Positions 21,101 through 33,374 of a stretch of DNA of 64,000 bases are shown in pieces (position 1 is the stretch's first letter; each line of letters begins with the position of its first letter). The translations under genes were made by a program, and so were the position numbers. This stretch comes from Paragorgia papillata (taxonomy: Eukaryota; Cnidaria; Anthozoa; Scleralcyonacea; Coralliidae), in contig JAWNZC010000314.1 of assembly GCA_035771165.1 (NCBI GenBank), forward strand, positions 9,142,501-9,206,500, in the 5' to 3' direction. The notes under the pieces are model-generated. The model was not told where the DNA came from. It was given only the letters and a program-made list of their open reading frames with translations, and ran no database searches.

Positions 21101-24100
21101 GTTTTTACTAAGAAGAATTTCACAATGATTGCTTTTAATAACTGTTCAACATGCATTAGCTACAGTAGGTCAAAGATAGTACCCTTACCATTAATTCCAG
21201 CAAAACTTCGGCTGAAGTTATTCACATTAATCAAATGAGTGTTGTCTGCCTTCGTGCCGTGGAACAACTGCACTTCATTCTCTTCTCCGTTCATCGACTG
21301 TTTTTTCGCAAGATAAGCTTTATACAAACCAGGATTCTGAATTCTTTCAATCTTTATTATCTGTCGGCTTGTTCCTCCTTTTGAAGTGAAATGGTTCAAC
21401 TCTCGTTGATACTCTGACGACGATTGTGACAGTGAAACAAGATGAACGACTTGGCCCGGTGGCTGTGGATCCCACTCTGCTGGCAAAGATACGTCTAGAG
21501 GAAGAATATGACGTGTTAGCTTTCTTGTTTATATCAAAATCAAATCAAACCTAATGGCGTCAACCGTGTATAGTCTGCCGTCGTCACAACGTGTTACATA
21601 TATAACAATAGACTTGATACCTGTGTATACAATACACTACAAAAAGACTGTCCAGACTATTACCATCACCACCACCATTAATCCATTCTCATTACCCTTT
21701 ATTATCAGCAATTACCCAATCACCATCATAACAATTGCCATTATCATTATCATCATCATCACCATCACCATTATCACCTTCACCACACCATTATAGCCAT
21801 CATTACCACTACACCACCATTAGCATCGCTACACCACACCATCATTATTACCATCAACACCACCCAACCATCAACATCATCACTATTACCAAACCAGTAC
21901 CATCCTCACTACTATCACCATCACCACACCATCATCACTGTCACCATCACTACTACAATTTCATACACTGTGTACCTGAACCTGTTTCACCAAGACGTTT
22001 TCTTGTAATTTTTCTAACTTGGCCACTTCTTCTGTTCTTCTCTGTCATTTCTATGAAATCAATTTCATATCGATCACCAGACTTCGTAAACTGGAAAATT
22101 CCTTTATTTTCCATGTGCGCCATTTCGATCCGTCCGTTTAGTTCCCGATCATACTGCACGGACTGACCTCCTTGAGAATAATACCATTGTACATTATTTG
22201 AAATGTAATCAAGCTGTTTCTTCTGTCGTTCTTCTTCCACGTATTTGTTCACCAACTGCAACAGTTTTTCCTTACAATCCGCGACGTTCGCTACCAGTCC
22301 TTCGATGGACGCCACAGATGGTGTATTACACGTGATTTTGACGTCATAATCACGTGTCAGTTGTTCAACATCAGACCAGTGTTTTACAAACACGTCAAAA
22401 ACCTTCTCGTGCTCAATTTCTTTCGTTTTCGTGTGATCGTTGACAAATTTATTCACTTCGTCGATGGACGAATCAATCTGTTGTACTGAACGACCAACAA
22501 ACTGAAGCTTGACAGTTTGTTTCGTTTCTCCGGTATTAAGCGGAATAAAATGAGAAGCTCTGTAACTTTGCGAGGAGCTACTGCTACTCTGAGCTTGCGT
22601 GGAGGAATAACGCGAGCTTGCACGGAGGATTGGTTTGAGAGGCGCTGCCACATCGTTCTTTGTTGGTGATTTCTTTTGCATCACGCTTTCAAATTCGTAA
22701 ACTATTTGTTTCTGAAAAACGACAATTTTCATGTTTAATGCGTAATTATGGGTTGAAAACTTCTCTGCCGCTCCCAGGATCATCTTTGCTGAGTCTTTTG
22801 CACTTATTCCAAATGGTCCAGTACCAATTGCCGAAACTGCGACGGAGCTCAGTGATAACGACTTGGCTTCCTTTAAGCATGCCAGTATTGAAGCTTTAAG
22901 ATCAGCGATGTCCTTCGAATGTGGTACAAAGTGTAGAATTGTTCGCGCATTTTCTATCGAGCCAGCCGTCGTTTGAACAACACCACCAGAAGAACGTCCA
23001 CTACAACTATTCAACTGTTCCTGAATAGTTTGACCTCCCTTACGTAGTATACTTTTACAGACCCCTCCCCCGTTTGAAAGTTGTAGGTCTTCTGGTAGTA
23101 CATTGATTATGGCGTTAACTGGCTGCTCTGTAATATCACCCTCAACAAGTGAAACACGGACAGGTCCATAAGACACCACACGAGAGCTAGTACTAGCAGG
23201 TGATTGAGTTGACGTTGGGGAAAAAACAGATGACCGGAGAGGTGCTTGTGAGATGTAAAGAGGTGTTTGTGAGATGGAACTAGGTGTTTGTGAGGTGTAT
23301 AGAGGTGTTTGTGAGGTGTAAGGAGGTGTTTGTGAGGTGTATAGAGGTGTTTGTGAGATGGAACGAGGTGTTTGTGAGGTGTAAGGAGGTGTTTGTGAGA
23401 TGGAACGAGGTGTTTGTGAGGTGTAAGGAGGTGTTTGTGAGATGGAACGAGGTGTTTGTGAGGTGTAAAGAGGTGTTTGTGAGGTGTAAGGAGGTGTTTG
23501 TGAGATGGAACTAGGTGTTTGTGAGGTGTAAAGAGGTGTTTGTGAGATGGACCGAGGTGTTTGTGAGGTGTAAGGAGGTGTTTGTGAGATGGAACGAGGT
23601 GTTTGTGAGGTGTAAGGAGGTGTTTGTGAGATGGACCGAGGTGTTTGTGAGGTGTAAAGAGGTGTTTGTGAGGTGTAAAGAGGTGTTTGTGAGGTGTAAG
23701 GAGGTGTTTGTGAGGTGTAAGGAGGTGTTTGTGAGATGGAACTAGGTGTTTGTGAGGTGTAAAGAGGTGTTTGTGAGGTGTAAGGAGGTGTTTGTGAGGT
23801 GTAAAGAGGTGTTTGTGAGGTGTAAGGAGGTGTTTGTGAGATGGAACTAGGTGTTTGTGAGGTGTAAAGAGGTGTTTGTGAGGTGTAAGGAGGTGTTTGT
23901 GAGATGGAATCGAGGTGTTTGTGAGATGGAACGAGGTGTTTGTGAGATTGTGAGATGGAACGAGGTGTTTGTGAGATGGAACTAGGTGCTTGCTTCGCAA
24001 TCGGGCCTTTGGCAAAGACAATAATCCTGATATCTTTCAAGGTTAACGAAGCTTGCGAGGCACTGAAGTACAGAAACTCTTCTCTTAGTATCCGAAAGAC

Positions 24101-25537
24101 TACATCTTCTGGAAACATGTGTAGTCCAGTACCTATCGCTGGCATGGCTAAGGATCTGGCACCACGCCGACTGGACTCACGAAGAATTTCTTTCACAAGA
24201 TTACGTAACATCTAAAAAACAATAACAGTATTTTTAAGTTCATAGTTCATAATTTATAATAATATATGTTTATATTTACCTTAAAATGCATATAAAAAAT
24301 AGTGAAATTAAAGTAGCGTGCTGCGTAGGCAGTGTAGAAACAACAATCGAAATATAGTAAGGTTAGATATACTGCCGAAACAGAGAACGTAGGAGTCTAA
24401 CGTTTCGAGCGAAGGCCCTTCGTCAGAGAGAAACGTAAATATAAAAAAATAGTCTGTCTTATTTGAGAAAACGCTTAAGATGACAAAGTGACATCTTTTG
24501 CAGTTTTTCGTGTTCTTGCTTCGTTGTTGAGATAATTCAGTTTGTTTGGTTTGCAAATTAAACATCTTGACGTCACATGTGCATAATGAGTTATGGGAGA
24601 AAGTTATGTCACTGCTATTACCAAGCCAAATTAATTCAAATGAAGCGTTCGCGTGTGTTTCTCCCACAACACCAAACGGATGTAGATATTCAAGCTAATG
24701 CCTGATAATAGCAAAGATATATAAGTTATATAACTTTATATCCGCATGTGACGTCAAAATGTATAATTTGTATATACAACAACCTGAAATATCTCGATAA
24801 CGAAGCAAAGAAACGAAAAACTGCAAAATATATCACTTTGTCATTTTAAGTGTTCTTTTAAATAAGACAAATTTAATTTTCGTTTCAGAGGCACTTTAAA
24901 CTTTCGATAAGCATCTATATTTACTCAAAAACATTCTTTTCTTTTTACCGTTTCAGCTTTTCCTTGCTGATTATCCCACCTACAGCAAACAGCATGAAGA
25001 ACAAAACTGCAAGCAAGGTTCCCACCAATGGTGCATGCGACAGCTCCTGCATGCGTTGTGCTACCTGTATAGTCAGCACAGGCCTGTACATATGATGGTC
25101 CACCAACTTTGTTCAATGCTCTGCCACATGCCGTGGGATTACTGAGATCTGAATGTGCGGAGTTTACCAGAATATCAGCCTATATGGTAAAACACAAAGA
25201 TCGGTAAAAACATATATAAATATATATAAAAAAATTGTACATGTATATACCTAGATGCTATTGAATTTAAGATCCACAACGCCAAAAGATTTTAAAATCT
25301 CAAACTAGTCTCAAAAGCTCATAAAAAAGCTATCTCCCCGGGGGGATAGACAAACAAACGTACAAACAGACATACAGACAGACAAACAGAACGAAACGGA
25401 ACGAAACAAACAAACAACAAACAAACAAACAAACAAACAAACAAACAAACATACAAACAAACAAACAAACATACAAACAAACAAACAAACAGACAAACAG
25501 ACAAACAAACAAACAAACAAACAAACAAACAAACAAA

Positions 25538-25632
<95 letters not shown>

Positions 25633-27944
25633 ACAACGTAAAGAGTTAAGCAGGATATATCCCATACAGCTCGGCCGCTCTGCCGCCCTCGTATTGAATC
25701 TATAACTATATAAATATAGTTCAAAGTGTAAAGTAATGGCATTGTCTAGTTATTTCTATTCTCATCTTACGCTATAACTTACAGTTTCGTCAGCTATACT
25801 TCCATACTTCCAAGAAACTCGAATACCTTCTCCGGTTGAAAAATTACACAAATCGTACGTAGATCCAGGCAGCGCAGGCGCAGCAGATTTTGTTACGCTT
25901 GCTGACTTGCGCCGAGTTTCCGTCGCTAATAACTCCCTCTTCTTTTCTCTCTCCAACTCTTCTCGCAAGGACTCGACTTCTACTCTTGATGTTTCTTTGA
26001 CGTTGACTTTCTGCTCTCTCCTCGTCTCAATGGCAACCCTCTTCTCTACTTCAATACTCTTGATATAGCGCTGCCCTGTCTCACCAAACAGCAACTGGTT
26101 TATCCCAGGCGACGAAAATTCTTTTTCTTTTTCGCTGATCGATCGACAGAGTTCATCAAGAAACCTTTTACATTCCTGAAGACCAGTTTCTGTTCCTCTG
26201 TACAATATAACGCCATCCGTTTCCTTAATTTCTACAGATACTTGGCTGTCTTTCAACCGAGCTGTTAAACCTTCTACTTCACGCAATAAATTCTGCTTGA
26301 AAAAACGCGCCACGGTTTGGCTAACCGGTCGCTGTAGCTGTTTTATTCTTTGCGATTTGATGTATTCCTTTATTTTCTTCTCTGACTCAAGTACGATTTC
26401 AGAAACACCGTGTAAAACAATTAAACGCTCTGTGTAATTAATGCTATACTTGATAAGTTCTCGGCTATTTAGCTCCCCCGAAATTTGTGTCCATTCTTCC
26501 TTCTTAAAGATAAAGTTGTGCTGCGGTGGGAAGGAGATTTTTGCTTCGCGCATCGAAGCACAGATGCAATCTCTTGCTCTTTCATACTCCCTAAAGTTCT
26601 CCGCAACAACTGTTAGTACGCTATCTCCTTCTATTGGTAGAACAATGGCAGAGATGTCACCCCGAGTCATATTCTCCTGAATACGTTTCTTCCCTGATTC
26701 AGAAGCTATAATATTTGTAATATACGACGGCAAGACTAACGTTTGCTCGCTTATCTCGTTCTTGGTGTGAAGATACTTAATCTTCGCGCCCTCAAATTGG
26801 TCACGCGGCCCTTCCAGGTATATTTCATGCTTCTCTACATCAAGTATTACCTCAAGTTCGGCATGTTCGTCTTTCATCTTTTCAGCGTACTTAATGTGCT
26901 TCAAAAGGAGTAAATGATTGTGGCTAACATTCTTTATTGTCTCCTTCTTGTACGTTTTACGAACTTCTTCTTTCTTTATAATTTCTAGGAATTCATTCAC
27001 AGACTGCGTTACGTTTTCGCTCTCTTCTTCCAAGCAAACCACGACAAGTTTTTGATCAACTTGTTTGCGAAGTGCTTTCTCTGGAGATATAATTTCAGTC
27101 AGGCGTGGCAATGCTTCGTTTACGGAGATTGTTAAGGCTTCGTCGAGAAGAAAAAACACTTTTTCAAACCGATCCAAAAACTCAGCCAGAACATATTGAC
27201 ATCTTTTCGGCCATTTCTTAACATAGCCCGAGTCAGCTTTCTTCCATATCGTGGCAGTATTGCTTCCATTGTTCCACTCAATTTCAGCGTTAAGATTGTT
27301 AAGCTTGTCTTCTAGTTCTTTTAGATGATTTCCAACCATTATGAATTCCATAATATCTGGGTCAACTTCAACGGAAGTCTTAAGGCGTTTTTCGTGGACT
27401 TTGGACTTCATCGGCATGGGTGTGTTGTCGTTAGCTTTGCGCTTGTCATCGCCGTTGTCGTTGCTTGTTCCGCAACGTTTCGTTGTAAGTTGCGCGTCTG
27501 TCTGAGGATAATATTTGTTCACCGTCAACTCTTTATTCTCTAACGAATGGCTTTTTGCAATTACTTTGGAAACAACTGTGAGAAAAAGAGAAGTTGTAAA
27601 TCGAGTGGTAATGTAACCTAAGCTAAAAAATGTAGCTAATTAAATGTGCACGTCCTAGTTAAGTTACATATTATTTTGGGTTCTTTATTTCATCACCATT
27701 CATTTAATTCGATTTGCATCATCATTCATTTAATTCGATTTGCTTGTTTGTTTGTTTGTTTGTTTGTTTGTTTGTTTGTCCTGATCCGTCAGTTCATTAA
27801 TTTTATAGACCGGCTAATCTATATGACCCTTGAACATCGTTGTCCGTCGGTTTGTCTGTCCGTCCGTCCGTCCGTCCGTCCGTCCGTCCGTCCGTCCGTC
27901 CGTCCGTCCGTCCGTCCGTCCGTCCGTCCGTCCGTCGTCCGTCC

Positions 27945-28039
<95 letters not shown>

Positions 28040-29727
28040 CACTCGTTCTTCATCCGTTTATTCATTACCGTACCAACCCATGACTATAGAGAATAACGGC
28101 TTCTGTTACCTTCTGATTTCTGAAACGTAACAACAGCGCTGTGTATGTCTTTCAATAAAGTAACGTCTACAACATTTCCTCCATTACTTCGACGAACGTT
28201 CCGAAAATACAGCTTAATAGTATCCTTAGTAACTTCAGGGGGAAGACCACTGACAAGAATTCTCTTACAAACACAAAGTCTTTCAACTTTAGGTTGCATC
28301 CCGTCCAGTTTGTGACCTCTGATTTTGTTGTTCAGCTTTCTAAAATCTATACAAGAGCAATGAAAGATTTTTGTTATGAATGGTAGGGTAGGTATGTGTG
28401 TATGTAGGTAGGTAGGTAGGTAGGTAGGTAGGTAGGTAGGTAGGTTGGTAGGTAAGGTAGGTAGGTAGGTAGGTAGGTAGGTAGGTAGGTAGGTAGGTAG
28501 GTAGGTAGGTAGGTAGGTAGGTAGGTAGGTAGGTAGGTAGGTGGGTAAGGTAGGTAGGTAGGTTGGTAGGTAGGTAAGGTAGGTAGGTAGATGATATGGA
28601 TAGGGTAGAAAAGACGGACAGACAAACGGATGGACGGATAGATAAAACAAATTTGAATTCGTCACCACACCTGGATCTCTACTCAAGTGCACAACGGCTT
28701 TTCCTTTTTCAAGAAACTCCATGTTTTCAACACCTTCGCCACTCATCAACTCCATGTAATTCCAAAGGCCATCTTTGGTTGTCGTATTAGCCAATCCTGA
28801 TACGATGATAACTTTAGGTTCATACAATTTTCGACCCCCAAAGTTCTCACGAGTCCTTGGGTGATCCTTGTTTAACACAGAACTGGTGGCAACACCAGGT
28901 TTTAGATTATCAGAGTTAAGCTTATCCAACGATTCGTTTTGATTTATTTCAGTATTGAATTGCTTATCTTTATTTTTTCTTCTGTTTCTTGATCTAGCGC
29001 GTTTCTTCCCGTCAATATTTGCTGACTCAGCTTGAAGTTGCTCGTTTACGGATGATTTCTCTTCTAACGGCGTCTTATTTTTCTCAGATTGTTTTTTTGA
29101 ATTTTGAGCCAAATTCTCAACTTTGTTCAGCTCTTGAGATAAATCGCAGGCTGTACTCGGAAATGGAGCGCGGAATTGGTCAAACTCTGTCAGATCGATA
29201 TCCATCAGTGGCGGAGATAAATTACAGGCATTGAATTGGTTAAACTCCAGAGGCTGAAATACATCACTGACTTTTTTTTTAACTGGAGCATTGAAATGGC
29301 TAAACTCCAGAGGCTGAGATACAGCACTGACTTTATTCTGAACTGGCATGGTTAATTGTGGAGGCTTTTCTGCCTTTTCAACTAATTTGTTGGCTACTGC
29401 ACCAGTGTGTTTTTTAGATACATCTTTGTTAACAGCGCCAGTTTCTTGAAATTTTCCACCATCAGGGCTTTCTGTTCCTTGCACTGCCACCACATCACGA
29501 AGGCTTGGCGTTTGCTTTGCAGGCTTTACAGACTGAACTGGGTAAGAAGGTTGATTTAAGTAAGTCCGTCGTTCGTATGGTGTCATGGTTCTTTGCTGCA
29601 ATGGCACTGAGAGATCTGCTTTATGGTTTTTTGCTTGGCTACCACTGTTTATTTCTCTTGTCTCAACGTTTTCATTTTCGCCCTCGTCCAAACTCGAGTG
29701 TTTGGTCGCTGCCTGTGTATCTGCCAT
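17905..29727 (-). CDS. PARP14-like: PARP14-like gene 2, complete, 2047 aa
   Basis: Coding exons: 29727..28671, 28346..28110, 27575..25783, 25179..24949, 24211..21976, 21494..21189, 18188..17905. All have GT-AG borders and consistent phases; total 6144 nt. Residues: 1-300 disordered, with the basic stretch KKRARSRNRRKNKDK near 241-255 (possible nuclear signal); RRM-like about 305-375 and 384-460; KH-like repeats about 475-930; charged helix about 935-985; macro 1 about 1010-1175; tandem repeat 1181-1433; macro 2 about 1445-1600; KH-like and WWE region to about 1850; PARP domain 1852-2047, with His in FHGT, Tyr in NGVYFARD and a hydrophobic third position in YPEYLMTF. The order matches vertebrate PARP14, though only two macro domains are seen. 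The start ATG is chosen because it directly follows a splice acceptor and begins the only long frame. Confidence 0.93.
18358..18821. mobile_element. TTA-flanked MITE (PIF/Harbinger-like)
   Basis: Ends AGGGCTGTTGATATG and CTATGTAAACAACCCC are imperfect inverses. TTA flanks both sides (18355..18357 and 18822..18824). The inside is rich in GGGACGG and CCGTCCC repeats. A 3-bp TWA target is typical of PIF/Harbinger. Confidence 0.55.
19270..19322 (-). ncRNA. Hammerhead-like core (Penelope-like remnant)
   Basis: On the minus strand: CTGATGA (19305..19299), a GGGC/GCTC stem II, then GAAACGTC. No convincing partner for stem III follows, so it is probably degenerate. Confidence 0.4.
21189..21494 (-). 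CDS. PARP14-like: Gene 2 exon: PARP catalytic domain, N-terminal half
   Basis: 306 nt, same length and phase as in genes 1 and 3. Contains LPAEWDPQPPGQ and QLFHGTKADN; donor ATG|GTAAGG. Confidence 0.93.
21495..21975 (-). repeat. Gene 2 intron made of CACCAT/ATTATC simple repeat
   Basis: About 21655..21955 is an imperfect ATCACCACCATTATC repeat, complementary to the repeat in the matching intron of gene 1. Confidence 0.85.
21976..24211 (-). CDS. PARP14-like: Gene 2 exon: macro 1 end, expanded repeat, macro 2, KH-like and WWE
   Basis: Acceptor GTTTTTTAG, donor CAG|GTACAC, phase 1. Order: macro 1 C-terminal half (SLAMPAIGTGLHMFP, IRIIVFAKG), the TSQTPLY-type repeat (about 255 residues), macro 2 (VEGDITEQPVNA, NGGGVCKSIL, VSAIGTGPFGI), Ser-rich linker, KH-like block, WWE-like region (VQWYYSQGGQSVQYD). 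At 2236 nt it is 714 nt longer than in gene 1, exactly 34 x 21. Confidence 0.92.
23230..23990 (-). repeat. 21-bp coding minisatellite in gene 2
   Basis: About 36 units of 21 bp, read on the coding strand as 7-residue units (SQTPLYT, SQTPPYT, SQTPRSI, SQTPSSI). Every unit carries SQ and TP. The array is open in more than one frame. Near 23905..23960 a 1-base insertion and an extra 8-base stretch shift the frame to HKHLVPS-type units and back. Gene 1 has only about three units. Confidence 0.95.
24212..24948 (-). other. Gene 2 intron with foldback MITE and hammerhead-like core
   Basis: Interrupts macro domain 1. About 24440..24890 is a foldback repeat with ATGACAAAGTGACATC arms, related to those at 4260..4480 and 48040..48460. 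A hammerhead-like core lies at 24403..24426. Confidence 0.65.
24380..24432 (-). ncRNA. Hammerhead-ribozyme-like core
   Basis: On the minus strand: CTGACGA (one change from CTGATGA), a GGGC/GCTC stem II, then GAAACGT. A second ACGT follows 9 bases later, followed by T, so ACGT/ACGT can form stem III with a GTT cleavage triplet. The core substitution makes activity doubtful. Confidence 0.45.
24949..25179 (-). CDS. PARP14-like: Gene 2 exon: macro domain 1, central part
   Basis: 231 nt, as in gene 1. Starts ADILVNSAHSDLS, contains NPTACGRALNKVGGP in place of the Gly-rich loop, ends at CRWDNQQGKAET. Confidence 0.92.
25180..25782 (-). other. Gene 2 intron with GTTT/GTCT microsatellite
   Basis: The plus strand shows ACAA and ACAG units from about 25345 to 25632. 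The flank next to the KH exon (25636..25782) matches gene 1 at 1407..1556. Confidence 0.85.
25783..27575 (-). CDS. PARP14-like: Gene 2 exon: KH-like repeat region and start of macro 1
   Basis: 1793 nt, acceptor TCTCACAG, donor ACT|GTAAGT. After NKYYPQTD and a polar segment come repeated alpha/beta units typical of the degenerate KH array of PARP14 (for example IISPEKALRKQVDQKLVVVC, VLPSYITNIIASESGKKRIQ), then the Lys/Glu/Arg-rich helix and WKYGSIADET, which starts macro 1. KH assignment is by family architecture; individual KH borders are not resolved. Confidence 0.88.
27576..28109 (-). repeat. Gene 2 intron with GTCC and GTCT microsatellites
   Basis: On the plus strand GTTT units (27743..27778), then GTCC (27857..27935) and GTCT (27945..28038). 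Confidence 0.9.
28110..28346 (-). CDS. PARP14-like: Gene 2 exon: second RRM-like domain
   Basis: 237 nt, phase 1 both sides, the same length as in gene 3. Encodes RILVSGLPPEVTKDTIKLYF and SAVVTF, the RNP2- and RNP1-like strands of a PARP10/PARP14-type RRM. Confidence 0.88.
28347..28670 (-). repeat. Gene 2 intron with GGTA microsatellite
   Basis: TAGG units from about 28381 to 28590 with a few interruptions. The intron between the two RRM-like domains of gene 3 holds a different repeat (59590..60160). Confidence 0.9.
28671..29727 (-). CDS. PARP14-like: Gene 2 first coding exon: disordered N-terminus and first RRM-like domain
   Basis: ATG at 29727 in the context ATCTATGG, 9 bases after an acceptor (TTTGACAG). 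Polar N-terminus with a short motif seen three times (PLEFSHFNA, PLEFNQFNA, LTEFDQFRA; residues about 139-200), a basic cluster (241-255), then KVIIVSGLANTTTKDGLWNY, the first RRM-like domain. Donor CCAG|GTGTGG. The acceptor just before the ATG implies at least one upstream non-coding exon. Confidence 0.88.
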
Positions 29728-30029
29728 AGATATCGCCTGTCAAAAAAAAGACAAAACACATTGTTTATATATCATGTATCAAAGTCCATTTTTCTAGCTT
29801 TCTGATTGGGCGAGCGGTCCTCGCGTGGTGGTCCGAAAATCGTGATGTTTCCCACGTAACCCATGGCAGCGGGTAACATTGCATTTATTTTTCCCTAGGG
29901 AAAAATATGAATACCGGAAGTAGATGGTCAGGTTCAGTTTGTCTTTGTTTTCTCCAGTTTTCCTTCATTCAAAACAATGTCTGAAGATTTTACTCAACAT
30001 TTTTGTTGTCATTTGACACTTGATATATA

Positions 30030-30185
30030 ACAAAACACTTATTTACTGGTACCTCGGGAAAACAGTGTGTTTTGTAGCCCTGAGACTGTTCGTTGTTGCC
30101 CTCGGATTCGCCTCGGGAAACAACAGCAGTCTCGGGGCCAAAAATCACATTGTTTCCCTCGACGCCAGTAAATAAGTGTTAAATA
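30030..30185. repeat. Foldback repeat upstream of gene 2
   Basis: AACACTTATTTACTGG and CCAGTAAATAAGTGTT are exact inverses about 150 bp apart, with further pairing of CTCGGGAAAC inside. Similar CCCTCGGGAAAC hairpins occur at 7095..7140. Confidence 0.7.
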
Positions 30186-30253
30186 TAATATAGTATACAC
30201 AGAAAAACGCAGTATATGTATCAACCAGACATGCATGCACCCTAGTTGACATC

Positions 30254-30294
<41 letters not shown>

Positions 30295-30719
30295 TATTTA
30301 TAAACCGCGCAGGAGGGCTTTATCGGATATAAAACACGAGGCGATAGCCGAGTGTTTTAGAGCCGATAAAGCCCGTACTGCAAGGTTTTTAAATGACTTC
30401 TAAAAAGAATCACTTCATACGTTCATTGGCGTAGTAATTTTGAAAATTAAGCTTATCTCAGCCGTTAAAAACCAGCGAGAAACTTAGAGCGAGTCTATAT
30501 CACATATATAGATCCGATACGCTCATGATTTTTCTTTGTGTTTTCCTCATGAATTATTAATGAATTTTAGAAATATATATATATATTAATGTATGTACGA
30601 GCGTCGTACGGGTGCCTTCTTCTTAGTTCTATATAATACTTAGTTTTTTGGCCGTTTAAACGGTCTTATATCAATTAGACTTTATAGTTAGTACATCATA
30701 TACTGCTCAAGGAACAACA

Positions 30720-30935
30720 ATGCTGAGTTATTCACGGAACTCGCTGCTGTATCAGAAACTGAAATTACGGAAAGTTCAAGCTAGTTGTCATCGTGTGTCG
30801 CTAAACAAACCACAGAATGTAATCCCTTCTGAAGTATGGAATCGCCTTAAATCAATTAATTTACTGAGTCCATGCAGAGGGAAACGCGGTGGCCAACAAG
30901 AAGTCAGCCATTTATCAACCAGAGGAACTTATTAA
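30720..30935 (+). pseudogene. Possible non-LTR retrotransposon ORF fragment
   Basis: 71 codons: YSRNSLLYQKLKLRK, then PSEVWNRLKSINLL and CRGKRGGQ. This pattern (YSR-x-LL .. L .. RGKRGG) resembles the N-terminus of CR1/L2-type endonuclease-RT ORFs in marine animals. No endonuclease motifs follow. Weak call, from memory of the family pattern. Confidence 0.4.
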
Positions 30936-31065
30936 ATATTCAAATTGTCTCCTCGCGCGCCCTCCATTGTTAATTCTGAACAACAACAAAGGCCACTTCC
31001 ACTCGAGCGACCATACTTTGTTCCCTCACTGTTGCTGTCTAACACAATGTCCATTGCTCCAATCA

Positions 31066-31358
<293 letters not shown>

Positions 31359-33215
31359 TAAGAAAAATCATGAGCGTATCGGATCTATATATGTGATATA
31401 GACTCGCTCTAAGTTTCTCGCTTGGTTTTTAACGGCTGAGATAAGCTTAATTTTCAAAATTACTACGCTAATGAACGTATGAAGTGATTCTTTTTAGAAG
31501 CCATTTAAAAACCTTGCAGTACGGGCTTTATCGGCTCTAAAACACTCGGCTATCGCCTCGTGTTTTATATCCGATAAAGCCCTCCTGCGCGGTTTATAAA
31601 TAGTACATATATATCTCTTTCTAAAATCATTAATAATTCATGAGGAAAACACAAAGAAAATCCATGTTAAATGAGGGTCTATATAAGTGATATAGATTCG
31701 TCTTGATTTACATAAACTTTAGCTTTGATTTTCTCGATTTAGACGTCTTTTTTTAGAAAAATTACTACGGAAATAAACTTACCAAATAGGTCGTTTTAGA
31801 AGTAATTTTCGTGTCCGCGTTCTGGATCGGACTATTTTTCAAGTTGGTGTAATTTTAGCTAAGTAAATTGTCAGAGGAAAAAGTTTATGTAAATCAGGAC
31901 GAATCTGCATGCAATTTACAGATATTGATTAAATATTCATTTCTTTTGAATTTTCTTCATGAATTTTTAATGAATTTGACAAATATAATTAACAATTATT
32001 CACCTAAGTCGAGGTGAATAGTGCTGCAAAAAAAAATCCCGACAATTTACAAGTTAGAGCTCTAGGTTCGTCGCCGAACAAACATCCATCATCTAACTCG
32101 TCTCGTAATTCTTTGCAGTTTTGTCTCAGAACTATAAAATTATATTAGAGAATAATAGAATACAAGGTCAATGTAGTTTAGCCAAAATTCCTGGCAGAAA
32201 GTACAATTCCTTCCTTACCTGAGCGGCTGAGTCGATTACTGCCGACGGCGATGCGGACATATAAAACACTCTCGTCAAATCGTCCGGTTGACGATTTGAA
32301 AATGTGGAGAAGGTATGACGATCAAGATATCATCAAGATTTACTAACAATCTGTCGGTCAACTAGAGTTTTAAACTATGTTGTCGAATTAGTGGAGACAC
32401 CGACGTTCGTCTGATAGGTGAAAGAAGACTTTTTAGCCAGGAAGGTGTATAAATATCGAAGATGAAGTGATGGTACGAAGAAGCCACATTGGAGTCAAGT
32501 TGATAGCGCGCGAATGTTTGATCGACTATAAACTCAAAATTTGCCTTTGGCCTTACATTTAAATGCTGGTTTCATTTTATTCCATTACTGCTTTTGATAT
32601 CTGAGAGGTATTTCGTAATGGGAAAATTGTAGAAAGTGGGTAAATTATGTATTTATTCCTTTCATCCGACGACTTGTTTACTAGTTAGTGCTGTCTTTAA
32701 AATGTACTCAGATTCTGTCTTATGTCGAGCAAGACCTCTTAACTGCCACAACGTTGTGCTAAATTTATGTATAATTCCATTCGTACATAGAAATATATAA
32801 TCAGTTTTTTTGTCTCACTCAGATCTTACAATAAAGTTTGACATGCCTACGCTACTAATTTCATTGCGGCGACGACATGCAAATATTGTCAATTTCTGCA
32901 AAATCTGCCCTATTGCCTCAAAATATTTTTACCGATTGTCAGTCTTTAGTTGATTTTCTTAAATTTTAGCGACACTTTTTTGTTCTAACAATTGTAGAAA
33001 TGGGGCTTTGAGCTCAATTAAACTGCGTGCATTTGAAGCCACGGCATGTTGACCACGACGTATACTCAAGTCGTTGTCACCCAATTTAATATCGTACGAT
33101 TCACTAAAATATCTTTCTATTTCTTCACGTTGTGGGAGGCTGCTTCTGACTGTTTCCAGTGTCCTTTCACAAGCCGTTTTACAAACTATACACCTTTTTC
33201 TGGGGGAAATAAGGG

Positions 33216-33242
33216 TTGTGGGGGGGGGGGGGGGGGGGGGGG
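33216..33242. repeat. Poly-G run
   Basis: About 27 G bases with one early break (GTGGGG). Strong G-quadruplex potential and a likely assembly trouble spot. Confidence 0.9.
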
Positions 33243-33374
33243 GAATTACCGCCATCTTTGTTTATGTTTTTGAAGTCCCCAGACTCCCCACGACAACTCG
33301 CACGACGCATGCGCAGACAAAATTCCCTGCTGTTACTGAGCCTCCGTTCCTTGGTAATGACCAAAAGGATCGCA

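Larger units (their letters stand above)
18189..21188 (-). other. Gene 2 intron with MITEs and a hammerhead-like core
   Basis: Intron within the catalytic domain. It contains the TTA-flanked MITE 18358..18821, a hammerhead-like core at 19283..19305, a CGAGTGTTT-rich palindromic stretch (about 20220..20420) and GAGCGGTCAG repeats (about 20540..20590). About 20760..20920 is a GC-richer stretch of unknown origin. No gene was recognised. Confidence 0.6.

Noticed and set aside
23107..24021. 304-aa HKHLVPS-type frame
   Set aside because: It is the alternate frame of the 21-bp array inside the real gene 2 exon; the exon frame continues into macro 2 on both sides.
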